64,000 nt of DNA from Rhododendron vialii. Its lineage: Eukaryota > Streptophyta > Magnoliopsida > Ericales > Ericaceae. The notes beneath the pieces are model-generated. The model saw only the letters and a list, made by a program, of their open reading frames with translations. It did no database searches and was not told the origin of the DNA. The DNA lies in NCBI RefSeq assembly GCF_030253575.1, contig NC_080561.1, positions 7,763,001 through 7,827,000 of the forward strand, written 5' to 3'. Made by a program: the position numbers and the translations under genes. How positions within the stretch are numbered: the first letter of the stretch is position 1; each line of letters starts with the position of its first letter. Shown here one piece after another: positions 46,108-57,385 of the stretch.

Positions 46108-47213
46108 TTAAGTCGTGACCTCTATCTGACTACAACCAACATCTTTTCCCAGCCCTCTTTCTTTCATCTCCTCCCTCAATTGCTCAATCTCATTGCACAT
46201 GCTGTACTTCGCATACATATTCGATAGCAAAACATAAATCCCTTCGTTTTGACAATCCAATTCAAGGGCCCTTTGAGCAGCCAATTTAGCCAAATCGACA
46301 TTCCCACATTTGTAGCAGGCGCTGAGCAGGGATCCCCACATAGAAACCGTGCAACAACCATTTGCTTTATATGGCATCTCATTTACCACCTTCCATGCTT
46401 TTTCCAACTCACCAGCTCAACCCACATAGAAACCGTGCCACAACCATTTGCTTTATATGGCATCTCATTTACCACCTTCCATGCCTTTTCCAACTCACCA
46501 GCTCAACATAGCAAATCAATTAGGCAACTATAGTGCTCCGGAGTTGGATCCAATCCAAAATCAGAAACCATAGATTCAAAATACTTGATCCCGAGATTCA
46601 CTTGGCCTGTGTGACCACAAGCAGAGACGACAGTCACAAATGCCACCCCATTTGCTTTGATCCCCTCCGTCAGCATTTCTTCGTACAATCTAACCACTTC
46701 TTTAAAATGACCATTGCTGCCGTATACACCGAGCATTGAAGTCCACAGAACAATATCCCTCTTCCTCTCTCCTTCCGGTCCAAACCCCACCATACTAAAA
46801 ACCTGTTTAGCTTTCTGTACAAGCCCACACTTACCATACCTTTCAATCAATGAACTCTGCAAAAAGACATCACCTCCCACATTAGGAACCGTACGAATGA
46901 TTTTCGCATGCACCTGTCCACCCAATTCCATTGCATATGGTCCAGCACATGCACGTAAAGCAGCCGAAAAAGTGAAGTTATCATAATTCATGTTCAACAT
47001 TGGCATCTTTTTAATAAGGTCCTTCAACCCACAATTCAGCCTCAGCACTACCTGACAAAAGTGCATTTGCACATACTGAGTTTCTAAAAGGCATTTCATC
47101 GAACAGTTCCGCTGCATCATTGATAAGCAACAATTTCGCGTAAAATTCAATCAGGGCACTCCCCACAAACACACTCGATGACCAACCCGATTTGATCACA
47201 AGGGTATGCAACT
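46108..47213 (-). pseudogene. PPR gene remnant (E-type), unit 1
   Basis: On the minus strand this codes for the middle and end of a plant-combinatorial PPR protein: YDNFTFSAALRACAG, VFLQSSLIERYGKCGLVQKA, DIVLWTSMLGVYG, then LLSACYKCGNVDLAKLAAQR and YVLLSNMYAKYSMCNEIEQL, ending like an E-domain with no DYW. Such proteins act in organelle RNA editing or processing. It is dead: an 86-bp tandem duplication at 46335-46506 shifts the frame, and the N-terminal part is missing because a copia element starts at 47214. The frame also changes near 47010-47150. A longer, also broken, copy is at 58955-60344. I cannot name the orthologue. Confidence 0.85.
46335..46506. repeat. 86-bp tandem duplication inside the PPR remnant
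   Basis: Two nearly identical 86-base copies (46335-46420, 46421-46506), starting CCCACATAGAAACCGTG. 86 is not a multiple of three. The unit 3 copy of the gene lacks it. Confidence 0.9.
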
Positions 47214-50200
47214 TGTTAGGAATGCCTTGTATTCTTTAGTCCCACATTGGTTAATTATGTTGTTTTCGTTTTTGTAGCTTATTATAAATAGGGCTTTTGG
47301 GGACTTCTAGGAATTATCTTTTGGGCTCTTATATTGTGGCCTTTTTAGAGTTACGGATTATAGCCGGCTCTTTGTATCTCTTCTTCACGTTGGTTAGTGA
47401 ATCCTCTCTCTCCTCGCCCGTGGACGTACCCATCTTGGGGAACCACGTATATCTTGTGTCTTTGTGATTTCTTGTTAAGTTTTCAATTTCTCGTTCTTAG
47501 CTTGCATTCATAGCGTTCGTTACAACAAACTGGTATCAGAGCCTTAGGTTGCAAAAACTAGGGTTTCGTTTCCGATTGTGGCTATGGCGGCTAAATTCGA
47601 GATTGCGAAATTTGATGGGTAGAGCAGCAGTTTCAGTTTTTGGAGAGTAAAAATGAAGGCTTTGTTAACCCAACAAGGATTGCACAAGGCTTTGTCAGGC
47701 AAGACTAGTTCTGGAATTAAAGAGGAAGATTGGGATGATACGAATGCCAAAGCTCTGAGTTCTATTCAGTTGAGTCTGGCAGATGATGTTCTTCGCGAGG
47801 TGGAAGAAGAAACTTCAGCAGCAGGAATTTGGCTGAAGTTGGAAGGCATATATATGACGAAGTCGCTCACCAACAGGTTATATCTCAAACAACGTCTTTA
47901 TACGTTTCGTATGCGGGAAGGTATACCTGTTAAGGATCATTTAGACGAGTTCAATCGTATTATTATGGATCTGAAAAATATTGATAGTAAAATTGAGGAT
48001 GAGGACCAAGCCCTAATTTTGCTATGTTCTTTACCACTTTCGTATGAACACTTTGTTACAACCCTATTGTATGACAAAAACACGATATCTATGGAGGATG
48101 TTAAGGCCAGCCTATATTCGAAAGAATTGAGGAAAAAAGTGTCAGGTGAGGGTGATGCACATGCGGAGGGTTTGTTTGTTAGGGAAAGAACAACAGAAAG
48201 GGTGGAGTCGAGTAATAGGGGAAGATCCAGGTCATCAAATAAGAAGAAGGGAAAGTGCAATTATTGCAAGAAACCCGGGCATTGGAAAAGTGATTGTTTA
48301 AAACTCAAGGAGAAGGAAAAAGAAGATCAGAAAGGGGGTAAAGTAATTGCTGGAATTGCTGAAAGTTCAGATGAGTCAGATAATGTGTTATCAGTTATAG
48401 AGGCGATTCTCGCTTTAATACCGAGTGGGTTCTAGATTCTGGATGTTCATACCACATGTGTCCGCATAGAGAGTGATTTTCTACTTATGATACGGTCAAT
48501 GGTGGTACAGTTTTGATGGGCAACAACATGACCTGTAAGACTGTTGGTTTTGGAACGATTCAGTTTATGATGCATGACGGTATTGTTAGGACTTTATCTG
48601 AGGTTCGACATGTTCCGGATTTGAAGAAAAATCTTATATCCCTGGGTGCTCTTGATTCTCATGGTTGCAAATTCCTCGGTGAAGGTGGAGTTTTGAAAAT
48701 CTCAAGAGGTGCATTAGTACTGATGAAGGGTTAGAAGCGTGGTAACCTCTATACACTCCAGTGCAGTACAGTTATAGGTGCTGCAGCAACGGTTGCTTCA
48801 TCCAAGGTTTCAGATTCAGACTTGACTCGTTTGTGGCATATGCGCCTTGGGCATATGAGTGATAGGGGGATGACAGTTTTGAGTAAACAGGGTTTGCTAT
48901 GTGGCCAGAAAATTGAGAAGCTAGATTTCTGTGAGCATTGTGTCTACGACAAACAGCGCAGGGTAAAATTCAGTACAGCTGTTCATCGCACCAAATGCAC
49001 GGTGGATTATTTTCACTCGGATCTTTGGGGTCCCGCAGAGGTAACTTCTAAAGGTGATTTTCGATATTTTATGAGTATTATCGATGATTTCTCTCGTAAG
49101 GTTTGAGTGTTTATGTTGAAACATAAGAGTGACGCCTTTAATACATTCAAACAGTTTAAAACTTTGATTGAGAATCAGACTGATAAGAAAATAAAACATT
49201 TGGGAACTGATAATGGTATGGAGTTTTGTCTTGGCGAGTTTGATAGATTTTGCAGTGATGAGGGCATTGTGAGGCATCACATAGTGAGAAAAACCCCTCA
49301 GCAAAATGGTGTGGCTGAATGAATGAACATGACTCTTTTGGAGAAGGTACGTTGTATTCCGGATTGGGCAAAGAATTTTGGGCTGAAGCCGTTTCCACAG
49401 CATGCTATTTGGTGAACAGGTCTCCGTCGACTGCTACTAAGTGTAAGACTCCGTTTGAGGTATGGTTAAGTCATCCGACTGATTATTCTGTGTTGCGTGT
49501 TTTTGGGTGTCCAGCTTACGCTCATGTGAATGAAGGTAAATTGGAGCCACAGGCCAAGAAGTGTATTTTCTTGGGTTATGCAGCAGGTGTCAAAGGGTAC
49601 AGGTTATGGTGCTCTGATGATTTGAAGTTTTTGATCAGTAAAGATGTGACTTTTGATGAAAATTATCTGATTAAGGGGTCTAAGCAGGTTGATGATATAG
49701 TTCAGGAACATAGTGTTCCAAAGTAGGTGGAGTTTTTGAGTGAATCTTCTGACTCAGAGAAAAAGCACATTGAGAAGCCAATTGAAAAGGAGTTCAAGAG
49801 TTCAGACACAGAGGTTGATGCATTAGTTGAGCAACCACGCACTATTGCTAGAGATAGGCCAAGGAGGAAGATTTGGCCTCCTGAAAGGTATTCGGTTTAT
49901 TCTGAGATGGTGGCCTATGCTTTATCAGTTGCTGAAACAGTTGAGTATGAGAAGCCTTCAAGCTATACAGAAGCTATTTTGAGTGCTGAGTCTGCAGAGT
50001 GGTTTGTTGCTATGAATGAGGAGATTGAGTCTCTTCAGAAGAATCAGACATTGGAGTTAGTAGAACCGCTGAAAGGGAAAAGGATTGTTGGATACAAGTG
50101 GGTCTTCAAGCGCAAACCAGGTATTCTAGGGGTAGAAGACGCTCGGTTTAAAGCTCGGCTAGTGGCGAAAGGATACAGCCAGAAGGAAGGTGTTGACTAC

Positions 50201-50570
50201 AATGAGGTATTTTCACTAGTTGTAAAACATAGTTCCATTCGCACTTTACTTGCTATTGTTGCATGTTATGATCTTGAGTTAGAGCAACTTGATGTCAAAA
50301 CTGCGTTTTTGCATGGCGAGCTTGAGGAATAGATTTATATGCGTCAGCCTGAGGGATTTGTTATTTCTGGTAAGGAGGATCACGTTTGTTTACTTCGTAA
50401 GTCTTTATATGGCCTCAAACAATCCCCTAGGCAGTGGTATAAGCAGTTTGATACATTTATGATAAGCCAGTCATATTCAAGAAGTGAGTATGACAATTGT
50501 GTGTATTTTTGAAAACTTTCAGATGGTTCATTTGTTTATTTACTGTTGTATGTTGATGATATACTTAACA
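47214..50570 (+). mobile_element. Ty1/copia retrotransposon fossil (broken)
   Basis: Parts in order: a 314-bp 5' LTR (47214-47527, TGTTAGG to TACAACA), a primer binding site TGGTATCAGAGC (47531-47542) of the initiator-methionine tRNA type, a UBN2-type gag with a CCHC zinc knuckle, the aspartic protease region, GAG-pre-integrase, integrase core, and the first part of reverse transcriptase. Recognisable sequence ends at about 50570, and no 3' LTR was found. The element is broken, with roughly half a dozen breaks. It lies inside the unit 1 PPR copy; the matching site in unit 3 (about 59968) is empty, so it entered after the units arose. A single LTR gives no divergence date. Confidence 0.93.
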
Positions 50571-51181
50571 GTTAGTAAAATTATAATTATTTATAAATAT
50601 TACACACATATTTTTTTTTAAATATCTCACGGTCCGGTTCAGTGAATCCACGGGTTTGAAATAAAAATCCAATCCTAATCCGTATCTCACGATTTTTTAA
50701 TTTTTGAATCCGTGTCCGGACCATTAATCTACGGACAAAATCCAAAAGGCACGGATCGGTTCGGTCCATACCGGTTTCATGGTTCTCGATTTTTCTTGGA
50801 AAACCCTAACAAAAACCGAAAGTTCTGATCCAGTTCGTAATCCTGCGGTTTGGTTGGTTCGGTTTTGGACCGTTGTGGGCCCATCTTGAGTACAAAACAA
50901 TGACCAAAAGGGCAGAACCGTTCATATATTAGAGGTCGCAGGAAAATTAGCTTAATCCAACACCGATAGATATGTTAACAAGTTGGATTTTGGAGGACAA
51001 ATTGAACTGTAAAAGTTCATTTTGTCTTCAACTAAGGCACGAGAAAAAACTTTTAGGTATACCGAGGATACCAAGCCCCATGATATCCCCTTTGATCCGT
51101 TGCTGTTGACATAGCTATTGGTGTACATAGCTGTTGGTGTTCGATCAATCCAACTTTCTTAAGGAACACACTTCTTTGCAA
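50571..51181. other. Spacer after the copia fossil, unit 1
   Basis: A GGTTCGG/CCGAAA-rich stretch (about 50625-50880) is a common interspersed type. From about 50820 the sequence matches unit 4 at 63155 on (GGACCGTTGTGGGCCCATCT). No gene is seen. Confidence 0.55.
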
Positions 51182-51393
51182 GTTTGCAACGCACCGGAAG
51201 ACCTTGCTTGGTAGGGGTGCCGAGTGCATCTCGGCCGTCCAAAAGTGTTTTGGATGGCCCGGTTGCAAACATACCGAACGGATTTAAAAAAAAAGAAAAG
51301 GAAAAGAAAAAAGATGTTTTGATCTGGGCGGTTGATTTCGAGATGAACAGCCGGTTGGCCACTCGGCACCCGCTCGGCAGGGTCCTCGGGTCC
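51182..51393. mobile_element. Small TIR insertion in unit 1
   Basis: About 212 bp absent from the other units, which read CTTCTTTGCAACATCT here. Inverted subterminal parts match (GGGTGCCGAG near 51209 and, inverted, near 51370). TTTGCAA stands on both sides, and a 9-base GTTTGCAAC occurs at 51182-51190 and 51394-51402. It is a non-autonomous TIR element, possibly Mutator-type; the exact ends are not settled. It holds a palindromic word CCGAGTGCATCTCGG. Confidence 0.6.
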
Positions 51394-51731
51394 GTTTGCA
51401 ACATCTAAAATATGAACAGTTCTGCTGATTGTGTTGAACTAAGGATGGGCCCACAATGGTACGAAACACCCAAATCCAAAACTGGACCACACTAGAGGAT
51501 TAACACTACTAGACTAGAACTCGGTCCGCCAAAAACGAGGAAAAAAAAAAAAAATTCAAAGCCATGAAGGTTTGCAGTTAAATGTAAGATAATGTCATTC
51601 GTCCCAACTTATGATATTCCGGCCGACATTTTTTCCTCCTTGGGAAATAATGCTGTCCATAAAAATGGTAATTACTGCTTTACAAAATGTTGTTGTCAAA
51701 TTATGCTAACAAGGTGTCTTCTTGCAAAGAA

Positions 51732-52043
51732 TCATAATCCACCCAATTGAGAAGCGAGATCGATGAAAATGTCTTCTCTACATGGAATAGTAAGACCACC
51801 CACTGAATGGTCAAACCCAAATTCTTCCTCGGCTTGGCTTAACAAGTCTTGAAATGAAGGATTGCTCAAGTACGATATTGGGATCACGAATCGCTTCTTT
51901 TCGCTCTCTCCAACATAAACAGCAAAATGGCCCTTCGGAACATCTGCAGCTGCTGTTGAGGAAGCTGCTTTGTTTGCTCCTGTCAATGAAGACCGGCGAA
52001 GGACTTGTTTGGCATGCATAATCCGAGGCATACGAATGGCCAT
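51732..52043 (-). CDS. SAUR family protein, 103 aa (array type 2)
   Basis: A single-exon SAUR on the minus strand starting [20 protein letters not shown] (ATG at 52041-52043). An in-frame upstream ATG would add 41 residues, but that stretch is not SAUR-like and lies in the leader, so I reject it. An Ala/Ser linker ([11 protein letters not shown]) precedes [51 protein letters not shown] and [18 protein letters not shown] is VGG here (DHSVGG), a small departure from its paralogues. It converges with the plus-strand SAUR of its unit across the PPR remnant. Confidence 0.94.
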   Translation of the reverse strand: MAIRMPRIMHAKQVLRRSSLTGANKAASSTAAADVPKGHFAVYVGESEKKRFVIPISYLSNPSFQDLLSQAEEEFGFDHSVGGLTIPCREDIFIDLASQLGGL

Positions 52044-52175
52044 TGTTTTCAATTGGAGTTTCCCACTTGACAAACAAGAAAATGAAGCAAAGTAGGTGCA
52101 GAATCTGTGAAAGTTTACATGTGATAGAAGAATTTGAAGCTTGTGTTGTGTTGGTTTTAGACTCACCGATATGGT

Positions 52176-52288
52176 TATATATAGAGGATCAATGGTATGT
52201 GGAAAATTACATGAAAACTAGAGTGAGTGGTTAAGGGTAATCAAGGATGGGGTCTACTTAAAGAAAACACCACATGAAGAATCACATG
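52176..52288 (-). promoter_or_regulatory. Promoter of SAUR 51732
   Basis: A TATATATA box lies at 52176-52183, about 135 bases before the ATG. CACATG hexamers lie at 52271-52276 and 52283-52288. No TGTCTC is seen near. Confidence 0.55.
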
Positions 52289-52754
52289 GTTTTGTTTTCC
52301 TACTCAGCGATCACATGAAATTGCATTAAAAGATAGGCCAGAGTACTATAAGTTAGTTGGAAACCACCATATCCCTACCACATTTTGTGACAAAACCTAC
52401 AAAAGGGTCCCCTTAAAATTCAAGAGATAACCCAGTTGGATTAGAAGTGCTTACACCACCCAACTCCTCTCATTTTGTGACAAAACTATCATGATTATAA
52501 AGAAATTTTGAAATTTGGGCAGGGCGGTCGCCTGGTCTCATCCGCCCCTCAGTTCATAGTTGGTGCTCGGCACGAGCGGTAACCGCTTGGACTGACGCCT
52601 AATATGATATATAAAACCAGACGGTTAGGTGCACAAGGGTTAGAACCAGACGGTTAGGTGCAAAAGGGTGAGCCAAGTTTGCATGAATCATGTGATTGGC
52701 CGTCGGTTGGACCTGATAATAAACTGAGCGGCGAGCGGTCGGACTTAAATGTTG

Positions 52755-52890
52755 GGAACCATACGAGTCATGTTTGCATGCACCTGTCCACCCAATTCGA
52801 TAGCATATAGTCCAGCACACAGACATAGCAGCCGATAAAGTGAAATTCTCAAAATTCAAGTTCAAGTGTTCAACTTGGGCATCTTTTTAA
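52755..52890 (-). pseudogene. PPR fragment between units 1 and 2
   Basis: A short piece on the minus strand reads LNFENFTLSAAM, then a frame-disturbed version of the CAGLYAIELGGQVHA segment seen in the longer PPR copies. It is a stub of the same gene family left at a unit junction, with no chance of function. A like stub is at 57232-57385. Confidence 0.7.
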
Positions 52891-53423
52891 GAAGTTTTTT
52901 TTTTTTTTTTGAAGATGTCAATTTTTAACGAGTTCAAGTCCCTCAACATGGGCATCTTGTAAAAAGGGAAGGAGTGGAGGAGTATTTGACTGCGTTAATT
53001 TTTCTGCCCAATGATGCTAGCAATCAAACTGATCATATAAGTTAGGCTTGCCCAAGGTCCAAATTGGTTCAGTTTCGAAATTAGCACATGCTAAGAAGAC
53101 AAACCACCATTTATTGAAATCTGTCATCATCATTGTATTTTGCTTGTAGTTATACCAGCAAGCAGTGGTATACTCCTTGAACCCCACAAGTACGGATTGA
53201 AATAAAGGATTTTGTTTTTGGTAACAAGTGGTGGTGAGAATTCTATAACTTGGGGCCCATTGAAGAACATGGTCTACTAGCAGCATATTACAAGTTCACA
53301 TGGCAGCTCTGTCAATCTTGCAACTCCCCTCATTTGGGACTCTTTAGTTTCTCAATGTCCTTGTGTGGACCCTTCCCAGACTTCTTCACCACTATCTTAC
53401 ATTTGGTTTTTTTGTTTGGTAGA

Positions 53424-53683
53424 TGTCTCAATTTTGTCCCTGATCAAACAACCTTGACATTATCTTTGGATCAAATCCACTGGTTTAGTTTGAATCAAAG
53501 TATTGTGGGGTAAGCAGCAGACTACCAACAGAGCACATTCCAACTCCATTGTCCCCACCTTTAATTTCAATTGGGAAGACATAACCATGTGATGATCTCT
53601 TGCAAGTTTTCTCTCCTACCAACCTTTCCCTATCACATTCATATGGCTGCATACACAACCTTTCCCCTGTATCTCTCTATATT

Positions 53684-53685
<2 letters not shown>
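53424..53685 (+). promoter_or_regulatory. Promoter of SAUR 53874
   Basis: TGTCTC lies at 53424-53429 and CATGTG at 53586-53591. The only TATA-like word is TATATTTA at 53678-53685. The proximal TATATAT of units 1 and 3 is missing; a long CT run stands in its place. Confidence 0.6.

Positions 53686-53686
<1 letters not shown>

Positions 53687-53758
<72 letters not shown>
53687..53758. repeat. (CT)36 microsatellite in a SAUR core promoter
   Basis: Seventy-two bases of pure CT end 115 bases before the SAUR start codon at 53874. Units 1 and 3 have short CT runs followed by TATATAT at this spot. Confidence 0.95.
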
Positions 53759-53762
<4 letters not shown>

Positions 53763-53873
53763 TAGAGGCTCGACAAAGTACTAACACAAGTCTTCACATT
53801 TTCTTCTTTCAAAGCCCTTTTTCTCTTCTTCAAAATCTCCTTGAGTTTCTTTCTTTATCTTCTCCAAAAAGTC

Positions 53874-54176
53874 ATGGGAATCCGAATTCTTGGCAATCTT
53901 CATGCAAAGGCTCTTCTTCGCCGGTCTATTTTTCATGCAAGCCAAACAGCTCCCAATGTTGCACATGTCCCAAAAGGCTATTTAGCAGTTTATGTTGGAG
54001 AGTCTCAAAAGAAAAGGTTTTTGGTTCCAATATCATACTTGAATCAACCTTTGTTCCAAGAGTTGCTCCATAAGGCTGAAGAAGAATTTGGGTATAGTCA
54101 TCCTATGGGTGGTCTCACTATTCCTTGCAGAGAAGATACCTTCCTCAATCTTACTTCTGTTTTGAATGGCTTTTGA
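53874..54176 (+). CDS. SAUR family protein, 100 aa (array type 1)
   Basis: A single-exon SAUR starting [19 protein letters not shown] start at 53874, not at an in-frame ATG-like codon 11 codons upstream, because all type 1 copies begin MG(I/V)R. The domain is whole: [55 protein letters not shown]. The last residue Phe replaces Leu of the sister copies. The protein looks active; its promoter is altered by the CT expansion. Confidence 0.94.
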   Translation: MGIRILGNLHAKALLRRSIFHASQTAPNVAHVPKGYLAVYVGESQKKRFLVPISYLNQPLFQELLHKAEEEFGYSHPMGGLTIPCREDTFLNLTSVLNGF

Positions 54177-54725
54177 GAGTGGAGAATTCATCATAGACGC
54201 TTTTGTAGATTAGGAAAGTCCATTTCCATGTAGATGACATTTTTTGTTTCTGTATGAGAAGTTATTGATGGCAGAAAGGGAAAACTCTATTCATATGAGA
54301 AATGAGACACAGAATATATAGTTCAATTTATTGTGCAGCATCTCAATATCAACAGCAATCTCTATCATCCTTGAGAAAGAACCTCAAAACATAAAACTAA
54401 TCCACAAATACTCATCACCAATCTTGGAATATGAGAAATTATGTCAACGGATTGAAATGAGAGCTTCTTAAGGCCCAGTCAGAGTATACAAACTCGCAAA
54501 AAAAGGTGTCTTATTTCTATGAGCTAAGGCATATCAAATCCAAAAGACATTGGAAGTAAAACAGATTTAAAGGAAGGAAAATGTGAATCCATCGTACCCA
54601 TCATTTCCCGGTTGAACTTGAGTGATGCTCTCTTTGCTAGAGCAGCTCATGGCTCTACTCCCAAGTTCCAAATATGCACAAACCATCATTCTAGCATTTG
54701 AAATCTTCCATTTTCTTCACTTGCT
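54177..54725. other. Spacer after SAUR 53874, unit 2
   Basis: Matches the unit 1 spacer at 45455-46000 (TTTAAAGGAAGGAAAATGTG, CATCGTACC). No gene is seen. Confidence 0.6.
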
Positions 54726-55010
54726 TCATTCTTGGAATGGGAAAACCGTTGATGGCTCATATTCTTCCTCAGTGGAGCACAAAGCATTAACGTATAATGG
54801 GTTTGATGGGTTGATGAAGGTGAAGAAGTTGGTGAGAGTTTGAAGGCGGTTTCTGCGAAGGCAAGTGCTGTATGTAAAAATGAGTTGAGTTTGGAGGCCT
54901 AAAGATAGAAATAGTAAGCCTGTTCTAAGTAGGTGTGCATGAAGTTTCTTTATGGAATTAAGATTCTTAGTTTGAGAGCATTGGTGCAAGAAATGAGAGA
55001 TAGACATCAA
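54726..55010 (-). pseudogene. PPR gene N-terminal stub, unit 2
   Basis: On the minus strand it starts MMSISHFLHQCSQTKNLNSI and continues KLHAHLLRTGLLFLSLGLQT, as does the N-terminus of the unit 3 copy. After about 75 residues it runs into spacer sequence (CSTEEEYEPSTVFPF), so the whole PPR tract has been lost. It would make at most a useless 94-residue peptide. Confidence 0.8.
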
Positions 55011-55877
55011 TGGTTTGTGTTATATGCAAGTGGCATTGGCTTGGCATAAATTGGGGTTGCAAAAAGACTAATGGTTTGGTCTTAGTTCACTGTTAAAGGA
55101 ACATGGAGTGAATACTACTCTAGAGTCTAAATTTCGTTCAGTATTGTTAAAGCATTCAACTCAAAACTAATTGGAAATGAGGGACAAGCCACCCAGACTC
55201 ATATACTGGTTTTCGAAGTGAAAACTAACTTATGGGAGACAAATTATTAGATGATTTGGTTTAAACTAAAAGTAAGCCCCAAACCAAAGTTCATGTTGAT
55301 TCAATGATTCAGTTCTTTTCTTACTTAAACAGCCATGAACAGTATGATAATTACAAATTGAAATGCACCATGTTAAAAAATTCAGTGGAAAGATGCAATC
55401 AGTTATGTTGACAGAAACCTGGAAACCATACCCCTTAGAAACCAAGATCGAAGCATAACGTAAAGATTTCAACTGACATAGCTATTGGTGTTCGATAAAG
55501 CTAACTTGCTTAAGAAACACACTTCTTTGCGACATCTAAAATATGAACAGTTCTAGTGATTGTTTTGGACTCGGGATGGGCCCACAATGGTATGAAACAC
55601 CCAAGTCCAAAACTAGACCACACTAGAGGATTAACACTAGACTAGAACTTGGTCTGCCAAAAACGGTGGAATCCATGGAAGCAAACAAGATTAAAAAAAA
55701 TTCAAAGCCATGAAGGTTTGCTGTTAAATGTAATATAATGTCATTAGTCCCTACTTATGATATTCCAGCCGACATTTTTTTCCTCGGGAAATAATGCTGT
55801 CCATAAAAATGGCAATTACTGCTTTACAAAATGGTGTTGTCAAATTATACTAACAAGTCGTGTCTTCTTTTACAGAA
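55011..55877. other. Spacer, unit 2
   Basis: Shared with units 1, 3 and 4 (TTTGTGTTATATGCAAGTGG, GGACTCGGGATGGGCCCACA). It preserves the empty site for the MITE found at 62517 in unit 4 and for the insertion at 51182 in unit 1. No gene is seen. Confidence 0.6.
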
Positions 55878-56189
55878 TCATAATCCACCCAATTGAGAAG
55901 CGAGATCGATGAAAATGTCTTCTCTACATGGAATAGTAAGACCACCCATTGGATGGTCAAACCCAAATTCTTCCTCAGCTTGGCTTAACAAGTCTTGAAA
56001 TGAAGGATTGCTCAAGTACGATATCGGTATCACGAATCGCTTCTTTTCGCTCTCTCCAACATAAACAGCGAAATGGCCCTTTGGAACATCTGCTGCTGCT
56101 GTTGAGGAAGCTGCTTTGTTTGCTGCTGTCAATGAAGACCAGCGAAGGACTTGTTTGGCATGCATAATCTGAGGCATACGAATTGCCAT
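55878..56189 (-). CDS. SAUR family protein, 103 aa (array type 2)
   Basis: A single-exon SAUR on minus starting [20 protein letters not shown] (ATG at 56187-56189). The upstream in-frame extension seen in unit 1 is present here too, which reflects shared leader sequence rather than coding need. The core is complete: [64 protein letters not shown]. Trp replaces the second Arg of LRRSSL in the N-terminal basic stretch. Probably active. Confidence 0.94.
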   Translation of the reverse strand: MAIRMPQIMHAKQVLRWSSLTAANKAASSTAAADVPKGHFAVYVGESEKKRFVIPISYLSNPSFQDLLSQAEEEFGFDHPMGGLTIPCREDIFIDLASQLGGL

Positions 56190-56321
56190 TGTTTTCAATT
56201 GGAGTATCCCACTTGACAAACAAGAAAATGAAGCAAAGGAGGTGCAGAATCTGTGAAAGTTTACAAGTGATCGAAGAATTTGAAGCTTGTGTTGTGTTGG
56301 TTTTAGACTCACCGATATGCT

Positions 56322-56436
56322 TATATATAGAGATGATCAATGGTATGTGGAAAATTACATGAAAACTAGAGTGAGTGGTTAAGTGTAATCAAGGATGGGG
56401 TCTACTTAAAGAAAACACCACAAGAAGAATCACATG
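56322..56436 (-). promoter_or_regulatory. Promoter of SAUR 55878
   Basis: TATATATA at 56322-56329, about 135 bases before the ATG, and CACATG at 56431-56436. Layout as in the other type 2 promoters. Confidence 0.55.
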
Positions 56437-56599
56437 GTTTTGTTTTCCTACTCAGCGATAACATGAAATTGCATTAAAAGATAGGCCAGAGTACTATAAG
56501 TTAGTCGGAAACCACCATATCCCTACCACATTTTGTGACAAAACCTTCAACAGGGTCCCCTTAAAATTCAAGAGATAATCCGGTTGGATTAGAAGTGCT

Positions 56600-57231
56600 T
56601 ACACCATCCAACTCCTCTCATTAACATAAGCATCTGTGTTACATGGATCCTTCTAAATGACCCAAATCTCCGTGCCGCCGGTACTCATATTCGGATAAAG
56701 CTACGGGATCCATGTTCTGACATAGTATTTAGTTTGACATTCACCCGAAAAGTGTATTTTTTACGATTCCAATTGTCATGAAACTCCTACAGTATGCATG
56801 AAATGCTCCAAGGCACCTTGTAAACACAATTTGTTGGACAAATTAAAGAAATATACTAACAATTTTGAACATTTCAGCGTATCCATGTGTCCTTGAGATG
56901 CTATGCATTGTGGTATATAACAATTAATTGTTCCTTATAGCTATAGGTAGCAGATGTTATATTTTTATTTAAAACCGTTGGGCAGACAAACTCTTATAAT
57001 TTTAACATTTCTAAGACAAAAACTATCATGATTCGAAATAAATTTTAAAATTTGGGCAGGGCGGTCGCCCGAATTTCATCGTTGGTGCTCGGCATGAGCG
57101 GTTACCGCTTAGGACTGCGCCCAATATGATCTAAAGAACCAGACGGTTAGGTGCACGAGGGTGAGCCACGTCTGGATGAATACCTGATAACAAAGCGAGC
57201 GGCGAGTGCTCGGACTTAAATGTTGGTAACC
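56600..57231. other. Junction spacer between units 2 and 3
   Basis: Sequence from about 57045 (GGGCAGGGCGGTCGCC) matches the unit 1/2 junction at 52515. The part before, 56640-57000, has no match in the window that I can see and no gene. Confidence 0.5.
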
Positions 57232-57385
57232 ATACAAATCATGTTTGAGTGCACCTGTCCACCCAATTCAATAGCACATAGTCCAGCACACGGACATAGC
57301 AGCCGATAGAGTGAAATTCTCAAAAATTCAAGTTCAACATGGGCATCTTTTGAACAAGTTCAAGTCCCTCAACATGGCCATCTTG
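57232..57385 (-). pseudogene. PPR fragment between units 2 and 3
   Basis: On minus the end of the piece reads GLELVQKMPMLNLNF, matching GLELIRKMPISNLNY of the unit 3 PPR copy. The part behind it is a frame-disturbed CAGLYAIELGG segment. It is the same kind of stub as 52755-52890, so stubs mark unit junctions. Confidence 0.72.

Larger units (their letters stand above)
44360..52500. repeat. SAUR-PPR-SAUR tandem array, unit 1
   Basis: Order: shared flank (GGCTTGCACAAGGTCCAAAT, 44391 on), SAUR promoter, SAUR on plus (45152), spacer, PPR pseudogene on minus (46108-47213), an inserted copia fossil (47214-50570), spacer, SAUR on minus (51732-52043) and its promoter. Units 2 (about 53020-56600) and 3 (about 57460-61900) repeat the order; unit 4 (about 62030-64000) is eroded. 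Confidence 0.8.
53020..56600. repeat. SAUR-PPR-SAUR tandem array, unit 2
   Basis: Same order as unit 1 without the copia fossil, and with the PPR gene cut down to its N-terminal part (54726-55010). Confidence 0.8.

Noticed and set aside
52044-52166. N-terminal extension of type 2 SAURs (41 codons)
   Set aside because: The stretch lies between the TATA box and the conserved MAIR start. It is shared only because the units are duplicates and is unlike any SAUR N-terminus.
53571-54073. Long Ser-Leu frame upstream of and across the SAUR at 53874
   Set aside because: Translation of the (CT)36 run joined to the SAUR in the wrong frame. Similar frames at 44932 and 58017 are also leader or shadow sequence.
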